The notes beneath the pieces are model-generated. The model had not been told where the DNA came from, did not search any database, and saw only the letters and a program-made list of their open reading frames with translations. DNA of 64,000 bases from Asterella californica (taxonomy: Eukaryota; Streptophyta; Marchantiopsida; Marchantiales; Aytoniaceae), in contig JAYKYS010000002.1 in the NCBI GenBank assembly GCA_036924285.1, positions 43,601,501 through 43,665,500 of the forward strand. The letters run 5' to 3'. The translations under genes and the position numbers were made by a program. Position 1 is the stretch's first letter. Each line of letters begins with the position of its first letter. This document shows, piece by piece, positions 1-10,293 of the stretch.

Positions 1-186
1 AGTTGCTGAAGGAGAAGATGCGAATGAAGATCTTGGAGCCGTCGTTTGCACCTTATTCGAGCAGATGGTTTACAGTGCCAGAGAAGAATGAGTAGATGCG
101 ATTCATCCAAGACATGCAGCCGGTGAACGCAATAACAATCAAAAATGCTGGAGTAGGACCAATTGTAGATGAGTTTGTAGAAGCGT
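1..186 (+). pseudogene. E0 pol fragment 1 (reverse transcriptase)
   Basis: This is the left visible piece of the decayed Ty3/gypsy element E0. It translates as the start of the RT fingers region, resembling LLKEKMRMKILEPSFAPYSSRWF followed by IQDMQPVN, which matches the intact RT of E1 and E5. An in-frame TAG replaces a codon near position 92. The reading stops at VDEFVEA, where E1 is inserted, and resumes in the same sense at 10294 with AFAGRTIYSMGDLYSGY. The 5' LTR, gag and start of pol of E0 lie outside the window. The assignment is secure because the interrupted protein reads through once E1 is removed. Confidence 0.9.
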
Positions 187-2218
187 TGTCTTGTTGTGGG
201 ACCAGTTAGTATGTAAATTACGCGTATAAGTGCGTTTTGCACATAATTGTAGAAGTTGTGGTGTAATGGGATCTAAAACATTGCTCTTATGAGCTTAGAA
301 TGCACTATTATCTGCTGGGGGTCTCCATGGGGCAGAAAAGGACAAGGTTGAGTCCTTTAGCTTCCCATTGGTCCACCCAAAAGTGAAGATAACTTGTCTT
401 CTACCTAAGTGTGCGCTCTGGGAGGTTCGGGGCACTTTGACGAGGGATTTTGGAGATCAGAGGGCATGGGCGGAGAGCTCTTGACGGGAGGAGCAATCTG
501 ACCACAAATTTCACTCGATTTGGAGGTCCAGGGCATACGTTATGGCGATTTGAAGTTCATAGAGTGATGAGAGTACATAGCTTTCTCTTCCGATTGCAAG
601 ATTAAGGAGTTTGAGTGATTGAGCCGTCAGATTGAGACCAGATTTCATGAGCTTGTAGTCTGCCAGTTGCTGAAGCTCTGACCACAAATTTCACCACCGG
701 ATGTTCTGCGGATTGAGCGCAATGGCGATTTGAAGACGACGGGGTGCAGAAAGCTCTCAATCTGGAGCAGCAACTTTGCAGATTTATGGAGGACGATCCG
801 AACGGTAAAATCGGCTCAAATTTCCTGTGTAGTGAGTTTACCTTCTGAATTGTTAGCACAGGAAGTTGGAGTGGAAGTGGACGGTTCATTTAATCGAAGA
901 AGCTTCTGTCCTGAATCTGAGATTGGAAGTGCGTGTTAGTTTCTGTGGATTTGTGTTAATTGTGGGAGAAGATCTAGCCGTCAGATCTTCCTGAAATTTG
1001 ACCTGTAAGTAAGGATTCTAGTATCCTACCTACGTGGCAAGTTTGAGAGGAGACTAAGCTGTAGATATGTAACTATCATGTGTGAAAGTTCGCTGGTTTT
1101 TCTGCCGAGTTGTATCGGCAACGATATCTACTCTAGGTCTCGAGTTGTTAGCGGCAGCTGGCTGAAAAGTATCCAGTGCGACATTTGTATTGCTTTGGGG
1201 AGTATTCTAGGCGTAGATATGACTTTAGCGACCTACGTTGTATCCACGTCATGTGGTTGTTAGGTTCGCACTCAACGTGGCAAAGTGCGATCCTTGACCT
1301 GTAGAGTCGACTACCTGTCTAGCCTAGTCTCTGGTTTTTGAGACACGTTACGGTGCATGCATTAGAACCTTTCACCCAGAAGACCCACACGTGGATGAGT
1401 ATGACGGCACCAAACATGCGATGTGCATGTGTGCCACCTCATCGGTCCGTGAGGCTTGGGTTGCTTGGTTAGGGTGCTTGCACCTATCCTTGTTTTGGGT
1501 TCGAAACTTTTAAGCAAAGGGGAGTGACCTGTGTGGGGGCATTCGACTTGGGGAAAATTCAGAGATTGTTCGTGGAGATGTCGTGGTGATCCTATGAGAT
1601 TGTATCGGTGTTCTATGAATCGAGATACCCTTGTAGTTGGAGTGCAACTGTTGTGAGAGATGGACGAAGGACTCTACTTACCGCCTAGATTCCCTTTCCG
1701 AAACCCTTTCCAGATCAAACTGATGTACATGGAACGCGTTCATTTCCAACAGTTTCTGATAGGATCCTTCGGGCATAACTTTACCGCGCAAGTCATGCTC
1801 TCGCCTGTCCCTGTGATCTTACCTGTTGTCACTTACGGCCAAGAATGGGATCTCACCGTCTTTATCCTCATCTAACGAAAGATGGATCTAAATCAGCTCC
1901 CTCCTGTAAACTTTAACACCCAGTGCGAGATAAGACACATCTGTCGACCCAAAGCCATGTACGAAGCCCTAGTAGTGAGAAACTTTGGAGAGGAATACTA
2001 CCGAGAGATCATGTCATCACATATCCCGTTTGTCGTGCCCATGATCATCCAACGTTTTCGTGTAGTTATCTTGACCCTTTACTGAGAGAAAGAAAGTGCT
2101 TAGTTATCGAAGAAATTAGGAAGAAATCTACGAGATACTAGTCGCTCTGCTGTGCATCGATCGCTAACCACAGCCAGAAGGTACGCCCTTGCTCAAAGGA
2201 AAGGCTCTCGCTACGACA
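187..2218 (+). repeat. E1 5' LTR
   Basis: This 2032-bp direct repeat matches 8262-10293. It begins TGTCTTG and ends CTACGACA. It should contain the promoter (U3), transcript start and U5. No convincing TATA box was found. A motif CCACAGCCAGAAG lies about 50 bp before the 3' end and recurs at the same place in LTRs of E3, E4 and E5. A short in-frame pair of ORFs lies at 1660-2085 and is described separately. Confidence 0.95.
1660..2085 (+). other. LTR-borne ORF pair with an internal repeat (unknown)
   Basis: Two ATG-started ORFs (1660-1875, 71 aa; 1882-2085, 67 aa) lie in the same frame, separated only by a TAA stop and a short gap. Their products look like two diverged copies of one module: each begins near LPP, then has QI or EI, a central FG, a conserved M followed by S, and a hydrophobic V-P-V/I stretch. 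This suggests an old tandem duplication of about 65 residues, later split by the stop. I do not recognise the family. It may be a captured gene fragment, or a leader ORF if transcription starts upstream. The same pair is in the 3' LTR. Coding status is unproven. Confidence 0.35.
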
Positions 2219-2222
2219 TATT

Positions 2223-2241
2223 TGGTGCTTCCACTGAGAGC
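2223..2241 (+). promoter_or_regulatory. E1 primer-binding site
   Basis: Four bases after the 5' LTR the sequence reads TGGTGCTTCCACTGAGAGC. It begins with the TGG that pairs with a tRNA 3' CCA. The identical 19-mer follows the 5' LTR of E3 on the minus strand, which supports function. A matching tRNA would have GCTTCCA as the 5' strand of its acceptor stem. I cannot name the tRNA with certainty. Confidence 0.8.
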
Positions 2242-2286
2242 ACGCTTTGAGGTGGTTGAGTGAGTTGTTGCCGAGGAGCGTCAAGT

Positions 2287-4605
2287 ATGAATCTTCCCGA
2301 AGCAATAGGGACGAGTGGAGGAGGAGCGGACGATCTGCTTCGAGCATTGACGATGTTGTTGAGACAACAACAAGGAGGCGATGTTGGAGAGCAGAAGTCT
2401 ACAAGAGCTCTACAAGCGGTGGTGAAGAAGTTGGGGAGGTTCGATGGAAGGAACATCACGAAGTATGTTCGGGAGTATATTTGTGAGATGGAGGTAAATC
2501 GTGTGTCTGAGACAGAGATGATTTCTAGTTTCGAGTTGGCTGTGATACCTGAGATCCGTAGTCAAGTGACAAAGTTGAAGGATGCACGTACGAGTTCTTG
2601 GGAGGAGTATGAGCAGAGGTTGAAGAGTGAATTTTTTGATGATGATGCGGATAGAGTAACCAAGAGAACATTCTTGGAGTGGATAGAGCAGCGTCCGGGG
2701 AATGAGATGACGCCAAATGAGTTGCTGCGTGAGTTTGAGAAACGGTTCTGTCAATTGTCTCCATCCGAGAGGACAACGCTTGACTTAAGGAAGACAGAAC
2801 TTTTTCTAGAAGCTGCTGATGAAAATCTAGAGGACAAGCTTTTCTTGATGCTAGCAGACAAGGGGGAAGAAGGAGGAGTGAGCACAGACTGGAGAAAGGT
2901 AGAGGAAGCTGTTACTATTCTCACGAAGCAGAAACGTGGAAGAGGTAGAGCTGCAACCTTGAGGTCTGATGTCTCTTTAGCTCCATTGCCCAAGCCTGCC
3001 AATAGCAAGATTGAAGATTCTGCAATCGATGAGTTGGTCAAGGGTCTGAGAGAGTTAAGGATAGAGATGGCAGAGCTAAAGCATAGTCGAAGTCCTGGTG
3101 ATACCAATGCATCTTCAACTAGCAGAAATTTTGTTAGAAGATGTATCTGGTGTGACAGTACTGAACACCAACGACGAGATTGTGAGGAGTTTTCCGAAGC
3201 TCTCAGAACCGGAGTCGTGAATTTTAGAGATGGAAAGATTCATCTCGCCCAAACTGGTGCGCCGTTGAATACCAACTTTGGTAAGGGAGGAATGAAGAGT
3301 TTGGTGAGAGGTCAGGTTGGTATAGCTACGGCGATACGCACAATAGAGCCAGAAACGTTTGCGATTGAAGTAGATGTACCAGTTGTAGCAGCTGTTAAGA
3401 GCGATGTAGTTGAAGTTCCACGAGAAGTAATGTTGCGAGGTGCGGAGGCAATTCGTCGCATTACTGGATGGGATGATCCTGTAGAGGCAGGGTGTGTCAA
3501 GGCTTACTTGGTGCAAGAGAAGCATGTAAGCTGGCAAGATGCGATTGTGGAAGAGAAAAGGAGACGTGATGATGATGTTGCTGATCCGGAGGAGGCTACA
3601 AGGAGAGCCAGAACCACGAAGAGGAGAGGGCAACAAGAGACATCACCGTCTGATATCCCTTCGACGTCTCAAGGAGCATCTACGTCTGAACCTATGGTTG
3701 ATGTTCCTATTTATGACACGGAGATGAGAGAGAAAGGCAAAGGAGCTTCTTCAAAGGGCAAAGGTAAAGCACCGACCTACAGACTACAGTCTGATATCGA
3801 GACCAGCACCAACTTGAAGGAGATTCTTGAAGAGAGAATTTTGGATGCAAAAATAGAATTTTCCTTGCGAGAGGCCTTAGGGATAGCTAAACGTGATTTT
3901 CATGAGTTGATCATAGATGTGATCAAGAGAAAGAGGCAGATGACTGCGGATACAGTGATGGTGAAAGCATTGGATACTGACATCACTGAGGAAGAAGATG
4001 AAGAGTTAGGTCGCGTATTTGCCCAAAAGCATGTACTACAGGCGTCGAATGGAAGAGAGGCAAGAGTTTCAGACTGTGCTGCAGAACATGGCGACGAGAA
4101 GCAGCATGAGAGTCACTATTCTCGAGCATATTGGGCTCGTGCAACCACAGAGACAAGGGTCCGACTGGGTAACTTGTCAGAGGCTATAGTGGCGTTGGTG
4201 GATCACGGTTCGGAGATTAACATCATGTCCAAAAATGTTTACGAGAAGGGGAAGTGGCCAATCGACACAGGACATGGATGGGTTCTTCGTGCTGCTAACA
4301 ACCAAAGAGGTGAACTTTTTGGTGCTTGTCCAGCTGTCAAGACTCGAATAGGAGATGTAGAGATAGAACAAAACTTTTTTGTTCAGAGTGTAGCTGCTTA
4401 TCCTGTGATCCTAGGTCAACCGTACATTACTGCGTCTAGGATGGAGACGAAAGTAATGGACGATGGGTCTCATTATGCTCGTATCAGAAGTCAAGATGGT
4501 ACAAGAGCGGTACAGTTTCTTACTGTACGTACGGGTCATGAAAGGAACAGAGAGAAGCTGAGGGACAGTCCCTTAAGGACTGACAAAGAGTTTTCGGATT
4601 TTTAG
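2287..4605 (+). CDS. gag: E1 Gag-protease polyprotein
   Basis: This 772-residue protein should form the virus-like particle and supply the protease. The first in-frame ATG is 2287; the frame is open slightly upstream but without ATG. A capsid-like helical region occupies about residues 45-240. A CCHC knuckle, CIWCDSTEHQRRDC, is at residues 286-299. A charged linker follows, then a block around residues 498-560 (SLREALGIAKRDFHELIIDVIKRKR) that is conserved in E3, E4, E5 and E6 and whose role I cannot name. A retropepsin-like domain begins at about residue 620 with the motif ALVDHGSEINIM (catalytic Asp 639) and ILGQPYI downstream. The triad is DHG rather than the usual DSG or DTG. The ORF ends at TAG 4603-4605 and overlaps pol in the -1 frame. 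Confidence 0.9.
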   Translation: MNLPEAIGTSGGGADDLLRALTMLLRQQQGGDVGEQKSTRALQAVVKKLGRFDGRNITKYVREYICEMEVNRVSETEMISSFELAVIPEIRSQVTKLKDARTSSWEEYEQRLKSEFFDDDADRVTKRTFLEWIEQRPGNEMTPNELLREFEKRFCQLSPSERTTLDLRKTELFLEAADENLEDKLFLMLADKGEEGGVSTDWRKVEEAVTILTKQKRGRGRAATLRSDVSLAPLPKPANSKIEDSAIDELVKGLRELRIEMAELKHSRSPGDTNASSTSRNFVRRCIWCDSTEHQRRDCEEFSEALRTGVVNFRDGKIHLAQTGAPLNTNFGKGGMKSLVRGQVGIATAIRTIEPETFAIEVDVPVVAAVKSDVVEVPREVMLRGAEAIRRITGWDDPVEAGCVKAYLVQEKHVSWQDAIVEEKRRRDDDVADPEEATRRARTTKRRGQQETSPSDIPSTSQGASTSEPMVDVPIYDTEMREKGKGASSKGKGKAPTYRLQSDIETSTNLKEILEERILDAKIEFSLREALGIAKRDFHELIIDVIKRKRQMTADTVMVKALDTDITEEEDEELGRVFAQKHVLQASNGREARVSDCAAEHGDEKQHESHYSRAYWARATTETRVRLGNLSEAIVALVDHGSEINIMSKNVYEKGKWPIDTGHGWVLRAANNQRGELFGACPAVKTRIGDVEIEQNFFVQSVAAYPVILGQPYITASRMETKVMDDGSHYARIRSQDGTRAVQFLTVRTGHERNREKLRDSPLRTDKEFSDF

Positions 4606-7600
4606 TTAGCACTCCTGTAGAGCGGGAGTATGGGAGTGTTGATAGGAGAAAGAGCCTTCCGCTAGTGCCAGAAGATGAAGAAGAGATGTTTAAATGTGGA
4701 TTTGCTCAGTTTTCTGAAACATGTGTAAATAGATTTCGAGTGGTAGAAGAGATGGATAGTGTACAAAGACGAAGTGTGAAGAAGCAGGAAGATCTCTTCA
4801 AAACTCAAGGAGTTTTGGTAGATCAGGAGTTCATTAACGGGGTGTATGAAGAAGAGGGCTTTGAAGATACTCTTGAGGAGGTTTTGTCGTTTATAAGCAC
4901 CGAGTCTTTGGTTAATGGATTAGTCGCGATCCGTTCACGTGAGTTACATGAGGAGATTACAAGATTCGTCGAGGATGGCTACAAGGTTCAGCTTCAGATG
5001 ATAGGAGATCATGAGTTGGAGTTAGAAAGGAGTAGAGCCATGAAACACCAAGAAGCGCAGGTTCATACAAAATACAAGACTGTGGCGCGTAAAGTGAAGC
5101 CGGTGGCTACTCAACTACCTGAAGACTCTAACAAGCAAGTGGAACGAGCATCGACTGAACCAGTTCTGCGGGATTCACAGAGAGTAGGGCACAAGTTCAC
5201 AGAAGAGACAATCAAACGACTACAGATTGGAGGGGGTGAGTTTCTCGCTGAGGAAGAGAGAAAGCGTTTTCATGAGATGTTGAGAAGGCATGGAAAGGCT
5301 TTTGCTTTCAGTGCAGAAGAGATTGGATGTGCAGATACGAGTGTCGTAGCACCCATGGTGATCTTCACAGTACCACATGTGCCTTGGGACTTGAAGCCTA
5401 TACCAATGCCACGAGCTATGTTGCCAAAGCTTGTTGAATTGTTGAAAGAGAAGATACGCATGGGTATTTTAGAGCCATCTATGGGACCTTACTCGAGTCG
5501 GTGGTTTACTGTACCTAAGAAGTCAGGGGCTCTTAGGTTCATCCAAGACATGCAACATGCTAACAAGGTGACTATTCGAAACATGGGAGCAGGACCCATA
5601 GTAGATGAAGTTGCAGAAGCTTTTGCTGGTCGTGCTATCTACTCGATTGGAGATTTATACTCTGGGTATGATCAGTTCCAGTTGGCAATGGAGAGCAGAG
5701 ATCTCACCACCATGCGTACTCCGCTTGGGCTTGTAAGAATGTGCACATTACCGCAAGGAGCGACAAACTCCGTTGCTCATGTGCAGAATGCAATGAATAG
5801 GATTTTGAGAGAATTCATTCCGGAGAAGACCATACCTTTCATAGATGATATTCCTATGAAAGGGTGTGCGGTCGAAGACAAAGATGAGAAGATGACTGAG
5901 GATGGATGTCGAAGGTTTGTGGTTGATCATATTCACGATGTGGAGATGATCTTAACAAGGCTTGAGGAGGTAAATCTCACTCTTTCAGCGGAGAAGTCGA
6001 GCTTTGGAGTACCAGAGATTGTTGTTGTTGGTCATCTTTGTGGAGCTTTTGGCCGACGTCCGAACCCATCAAAGGTTGACGCCATAGGGAGGATGAAAGA
6101 TTGTGTCAACACCACAGAGGTTAGAAGATTCTTGGGAGCTTGTTTGTTTTATCGAGTGTGGATTCCTCATTTTGGTCACATGTCTGAACCGTTGTATGAG
6201 TTGCTGAGGAAGCGAAGAAGGTTCATTTGGGGTGAGGAGCAGAGGGTCGCTATGGTGCGACTAAAAGAAGCATTGAAATCACCACCAGTTCTACGACAGT
6301 TGAGCTATGATTGTGGTAGACCCATAGTCGTTACTGTTGATACTAGTCCTATCGCTATAGGTTGGGCAATAGGGCAGGATGATGGTGAGGAAAAGAGGTT
6401 TGCAACAAGATTTGGTGCTCGCATACTTTCGGATCGACAAAGGAGATACCCTCAAGTCAAACGAGAGCTATGGGGCGTTGTAACTGCAATGAAAGCTGAG
6501 AAGGAGTATCTCATTGGAGCACATGTACTACTTGAAACTGATTGCTTACCTCTGTTGGGAATGATAGCAAACTGCACAACGCCTGATATTGCTATGTTAC
6601 GTTGGATAGCTTACATTAGGTCGTTGAATCCAGAGTTGAGGCACATAGCAGGGAAGATGAACTCGATGGCAGACATGTTGTCTAGAGCTAGGTACTCTCA
6701 AGAAGAAGATATGGAGGCGGAAGATATGGATGAAGATGATGCAGAGGAGGGGCAAGTCCTACAACTATCAAGCGAGGACCGGAGTCGCTTGGATGGTGTT
6801 CTTCCTTTCAGGGAAGAACTCTACTGTGGGAGGCTCAAAGAAATCGGACGCTATCTAAGCACTCTTCAGAAGTATGAAGAATGGACGGAGAAAGTCTTCA
6901 AGGAGATACGACATCAGGCCTATGGCTATCTATTACGAGATGGATATCTGTGGAAGAGGCCAAAGAGGAGAGATGGAGTACCCTTGAGAGTAGTGGATGA
7001 TGCAGAGACCAAGAAACAAGTACTCGAACAATTTCATGATACCTTATGGGCAGGTCATCGAGGTACATGGGCGACCTTTACCAAGATCAAGGAGAGGTAT
7101 TGGTGGAAAGGATTGTATGGAGATGTAGAGAAGTTTGTTGGGTCATGCATTGAATGTCAATTCCAATCCAAGATTCGGTATAGGGATGGATTGAGACCCA
7201 CATATCCCTTGTCCATTCATTTCCAATGGGTTTTGGATCTGGTTGCCATGCCACCAGGAATTTGGGGCATGCGTCATTTAGTTTTGGCTCGGGAAGAGCT
7301 ATCTAACTTTGTAGAAGGGAGGGCTCTACGCACCAAAGCTACTGAACCTGTCTGTCGATTCATACTAGAAGATATCGTTTCTAGATATGGAAGCGTGGGG
7401 AGAATCCGTGCAGATAGAGGAGAGTTGAATGCAGATGAAGCACGTGAGTTCTTCAACAGGTATGGAATACGATTGAAGTTGACCACTTCGATGAACCCTG
7501 AAGCGAATGGGAAAAGTGAACGAGGGCACCCACCAATCATCCAAGCATTGGTGAAAGCGTGCAAGGGGCGTCATGGGGACTGGCCTAGACTTCTTCCTTT

Positions 7601-8216
7601 TGCGTTGTGGGCTGATAGAACTACTCATAGTACTGTCACTGGTTACATGCCTACAGAACTGATGACTGGTCAAAAACCTATCATGCCAGCGGAAGGAGAC
7701 GTTCCTACTTGGGTATGTCTACCTTGGGAGGATGGTTCTGATAGGGAAGGACTATTGACACTACGAATTCAGCAGCTTGAGCGACGTGAGGAGGACCTCG
7801 AAGAAGCATTGGTCAAACTCAAGGAGGCGAGGTTGAAGAACAAGGAGCGATTCGACAAGACACATCGACTGCGGAAGAAGCCGATCCGAGAAGGTGACTG
7901 GGTCATAGTATATGACAACAGTTTGGATAACCAACACAGCACTATCAAGAAATTTGCACGACGTTGGTTTGGTCCTTATGTTGTTGTTGTCGTTCACGAC
8001 AACGCCACATATGGTTTGCGAGAATTGGATGGTACACTCTTGAAGTTACCCATTGCTGGTAAAAGGGTCAAGGTCTTCCGAAGACGTGAAGGATTTCTTG
8101 ATTTCGATGAACTTCTCAAGTCTGATTCTCATCTATCCAGACCTTATGCGAGGGAAGATGATGATGGACCTGACAATTCAGAGCACGATGAAGGATACGA
8201 TGATGACTATGGATAA
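4584..8216 (+). CDS. pol: E1 Pol (RT, RNase H, integrase)
   Basis: This ORF copies and integrates the element. It is open in the -1 frame relative to gag from 4584; counting from the GTG at 4665 it has 1183 residues. The first 170 or so form a region of unknown function that is conserved in E3 and E5. RT follows, with SRWFTVPKKSGALRFIQDMQ and the catalytic box FIDD (residues 392-395). RNase H has VTVDTSPIAIGW (Asp 559), ETDCLPLL and ADMLSRARY. Integrase has an HHCC finger (HDTLWAGHRG to CIEC), then Asp 858, Asp 917 and Glu 952 in NGKSERGH, and a GPY motif (RRWFGPYVV). The tail is acidic, with no visible chromodomain. There is no good ATG at the start, so expression as a Gag-Pol fusion is inferred. 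Confidence 0.93.
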   Translation, partial: QRVFGFLVSTPVEREYGSVDRRKSLPLVPEDEEEMFKCGFAQFSETCVNRFRVVEEMDSVQRRSVKKQEDLFKTQGVLVDQEFINGVYEEEGFEDTLEEVLSFISTESLVNGLVAIRSRELHEEITRFVEDGYKVQLQMIGDHELELERSRAMKHQEAQVHTKYKTVARKVKPVATQLPEDSNKQVERASTEPVLRDSQRVGHKFTEETIKRLQIGGGEFLAEEERKRFHEMLRRHGKAFAFSAEEIGCADTSVVAPMVIFTVPHVPWDLKPIPMPRAMLPKLVELLKEKIRMGILEPSMGPYSSRWFTVPKKSGALRFIQDMQHANKVTIRNMGAGPIVDEVAEAFAGRAIYSIGDLYSGYDQFQLAMESRDLTTMRTPLGLVRMCTLPQGATNSVAHVQNAMNRILREFIPEKTIPFIDDIPMKGCAVEDKDEKMTEDGCRRFVVDHIHDVEMILTRLEEVNLTLSAEKSSFGVPEIVVVGHLCGAFGRRPNPSKVDAIGRMKDCVNTTEVRRFLGACLFYRVWIPHFGHMSEPLYELLRKRRRFIWGEEQRVAMVRLKEALKSPPVLRQLSYDCGRPIVVTVDTSPIAIGWAIGQDDGEEKRFATRFGARILSDRQRRYPQVKRELWGVVTAMKAEKEYLIGAHVLLETDCLPLLGMIANCTTPDIAMLRWIAYIRSLNPELRHIAGKMNSMADMLSRARYSQEEDMEAEDMDEDDAEEGQVLQLSSEDRSRLDGVLPFREELYCGRLKEIGRYLSTLQKYEEWTEKVFKEIRHQAYGYLLRDGYLWKRPKRRDGVPLRVVDDAETKKQVLEQFHDTLWAGHRGTWATFTKIKERYWWKGLYGDVEKFVGSCIECQFQSKIRYRDGLRPTYPLSIHFQWVLDLVAMPPGIWGMRHLVLAREELSNFVEGRALRTKATEPVCRFILEDIVSRYGSVGRIRADRGELNADEAREFFNRYGIRLKLTTSMNPEANGKSERGHPPIIQALVKACKGRHGDWPRLLPFALWADRTTHSTVTGYMPTELMTGQKPIMPAEGDVPTWVCLPWEDGSDREGLLTLRIQQLERREEDLEEALVKLKEARLKNKERFDKTHRLRKKPIREGDWVIVYDNSLDNQHSTIKKFARRWFGPYVVVVVHDNATYGLRELDGTLLKLPIAGKRVKVFRRREGFLDFDELLKSDSHLSRPYAREDDDGPDNSEHDEGYDDDYG
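4596..4602 (+). promoter_or_regulatory. E1 candidate -1 frameshift site
   Basis: The heptamer GGATTTT is in phase with gag (G GAT TTT) and is followed directly by the gag stop TAG. Slipping back one base enters the pol frame, which is open from 4584. The same heptamer followed by TAG is the known slippery site of red clover necrotic mosaic virus. E3, E4 and E5 have GGGTTTT at the matching position. No pseudoknot was modelled. Confidence 0.65.
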
Positions 8217-8249
8217 CAAGTTGGCACATACCGGAGGATGTGCAGGTTT

Positions 8250-8261
8250 GGAGGGGGTGAA
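8250..8261 (+). promoter_or_regulatory. E1 polypurine tract
   Basis: GGAGGGGGTGAA lies directly before the 3' LTR, where plus-strand DNA synthesis would be primed. Nearly the same tract precedes the 3' LTRs of E0, E3, E4 and E5. Confidence 0.85.
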
Positions 8262-10293
8262 TGTCCTGTTGTGGGACCAGTTAGTATGTAAATTACGCGT
8301 ATAAGTGCGTTTTGCACATAATTGTAGAAGTTGTGGTGTAATGGGATCTAAAACATTGCTCTTATGAGCTTAGAATGCACTATTATCTGCTGGGGGTCTC
8401 CATGGGGCAGAAAAAGACAAGGTTGAGTCCTTTAGCTTCCCATTGGTCCACCCAAAAGTGAAGATAACTTGTCTTCTACCTAAGTGTGCGCTCTGGGAGG
8501 TTCGGGGCACTTTGACGAGGGATTTTGGAGATCAGAGGGCATGGGCGGAGAGCTCTTGACGGGAGGAGCAATCTGACCACAAATTTCACTCGATTTGGAG
8601 GTCCAGGGCATACGTTATGGCGATTTGAAGTTCATAGAGTGATGAGAGTACATAGCTTTCTCTTCCGATTGCAAGATTAAGGAGTTTGAGTGATTGAGCC
8701 GTCAGATTGAGACCAGATTTCATGAGCTTGTAGTCTGCCAGTTGCTGAAGCTCTGACCACAAATTTCACCACCGGATGTTCTGCGGATTGAGCGCAATGG
8801 CGATTTGAAGACGACGGGGTGCAGAAAGCTCTCAATCTGGAGCAGCAACTTTGCAGATTTATGGAGGACGATCCGAACGGTAAAATCGGCTCAAATTTCC
8901 TGTGTAGTGAGTTTACCTTCTGAATTGTTAGCACAGGAAGTTGGAGTGGAAGTGGACGGTTCATTTAATCGAAGAAGCTTCTGTCCTGAATCTGAGATTG
9001 GAAGTGCGTGTTAGTTTCTGTGGATTTGTGTTAATTGTGGGAGAAGATCTAGCCGTCAGATCTTCCTGAAATTTGACCTGTAAGTAAGGATTCTAGTATC
9101 CTACCTACGTGGCAAGTTTGAGAGGAGACTAAGCTGTAGATATGTAACTATCATGTGTGAAAGTTCGCTGGTTTTTCTGCCGAGTTGTATCGGCAACGAT
9201 ATCTACTCTAGGTCTCGAGTTGTTAGCGGCAGCTGGCTGAAAAGTATCCAGTGCGACATTTGTATTGCTTTGGGGAGTATTCTAGGCGTAGATATGACTT
9301 TAGCGACCTACGTTGTATCCACGTCATGTGGTTGTTAGGTTCGCACTCAACGTGGCAAAGTGCGATCCTTGACCTGTAGAGTCGACTACCTGTCTAGCCT
9401 AGTCTCTGGTTTTTGAGACACGTTACGGTGCATGCATTAGAACCTTTCACCCAGAAGACCCACACGTGGATGAGTATGACGGCACCAAACATGCGATGTG
9501 CATGTGTGCCACCTCATCGGTCCGTGAGGCTTGGGTTGCTTGGTTAGGGTGCTTGCACCTATCCTTGTTTTGGGTTCGAAACTTTTAAGCAAAGGGGAGT
9601 GACCTGTGTGGGGGCATTCGACTTGGGGAAAATTCAGAGATTGTTCGTGGAGATGTCGTGGTGATCCTATGAGATTGTATCGGTGTTCTATGAATCGAGA
9701 TACCCTTGTAGTTGGAGTGCAACTGTTGTGAGAGATGGACGAAGGACTCTACTTACCGCCTAGATTCCCTTTCCGAAACCCTTTCCAGATCAAACTGATG
9801 TACATGGAACGCGTTCATTTCCAACAGTTTCTGATAGGATCCTTCGGGCATAACTTTACCGCGCAAGTCATGCTCTCGCCTGTCCCTGTGATCTTACCTG
9901 TTGTCACTTACGGCCAAGAATGGGATCTCACCGTCTTTATCCTCATCTAACGAAAGATGGATCTAAATCAGCTCCCTCCTGTAAACTTTAACACCCAGTG
10001 CGAGATAAGACACATCTGTCGACCCAAAGCCATGTACGAAGCCCTAGTAGTGAGAAACTTTGGAGAGGAATACTACCGAGAGATCATGTCATCACATATC
10101 CCGTTTGTCGTGCCCATGATCATCCAACGTTTTCGTGTAGTTATCTTGACCCTTTACTGAGAGAAAGAAAGTGCTTAGTTATCGAAGAAATTAGGAAGAA
10201 ATCTACGAGATACTAGTCGCTCTGCTGTGCATCGATCGCTAACCACAGCCAGAAGGTACGCCCTTGCTCAAAGGAAAGGCTCTCGCTACGACA
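8262..10293 (+). repeat. E1 3' LTR
   Basis: This 2032-bp repeat differs from the 5' LTR at about two positions (for example TGTCC against TGTCT at the start). It carries the same ORF pair, here at 9735-9950 and 9957-10160. It ends CTACGACA and is followed by the target duplication GCGT. Confidence 0.95.
9735..10160 (+). other. LTR-borne ORF pair, 3' LTR copy
   Basis: This is the 3' LTR copy of the ORF pair at 1660-2085, with two in-frame ATG ORFs of 71 and 67 aa that look like diverged repeats of one module. Identity between the two LTR copies reflects recent transposition and is not evidence of selection. Confidence 0.35.

Larger units (their letters stand above)
187..10293 (+). mobile_element. 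E1: intact Ty3/gypsy LTR retrotransposon
   Basis: This is a complete 10.1 kb element in the order LTR, primer site, gag-protease, pol, polypurine tract, LTR. Both LTRs are 2032 bp with a constant offset of 8075 bp, and only about two substitutions were seen between them, so the insertion is recent. The ends are TGTC and GACA. The target duplication is GCGT (183-186 and 10294-10297) inside the pol of E0. Both ORFs are free of stops, making this the only copy in the window that looks coding-competent. It is the likely source of active enzyme for its clade here. Family: Ty3/gypsy, from the order RT-RNase H-integrase. No chromodomain is visible. Confidence 0.95.

Noticed and set aside
602..1263. 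Short ORFs on both strands in the E1 LTRs, with copies at 8677-9338
   Set aside because: They are duplicated only as part of the LTR, and no protein-like pattern was seen, unlike the pair at 1660-2085.
3115..3636. Antisense ORFs opposite gag and pol (for example 3115-3636, 20433-20765, 22644-22886, 23079-23495, 30374-30652)
   Set aside because: They are shadows of the true Gag and Pol frames and follow their codon pattern.
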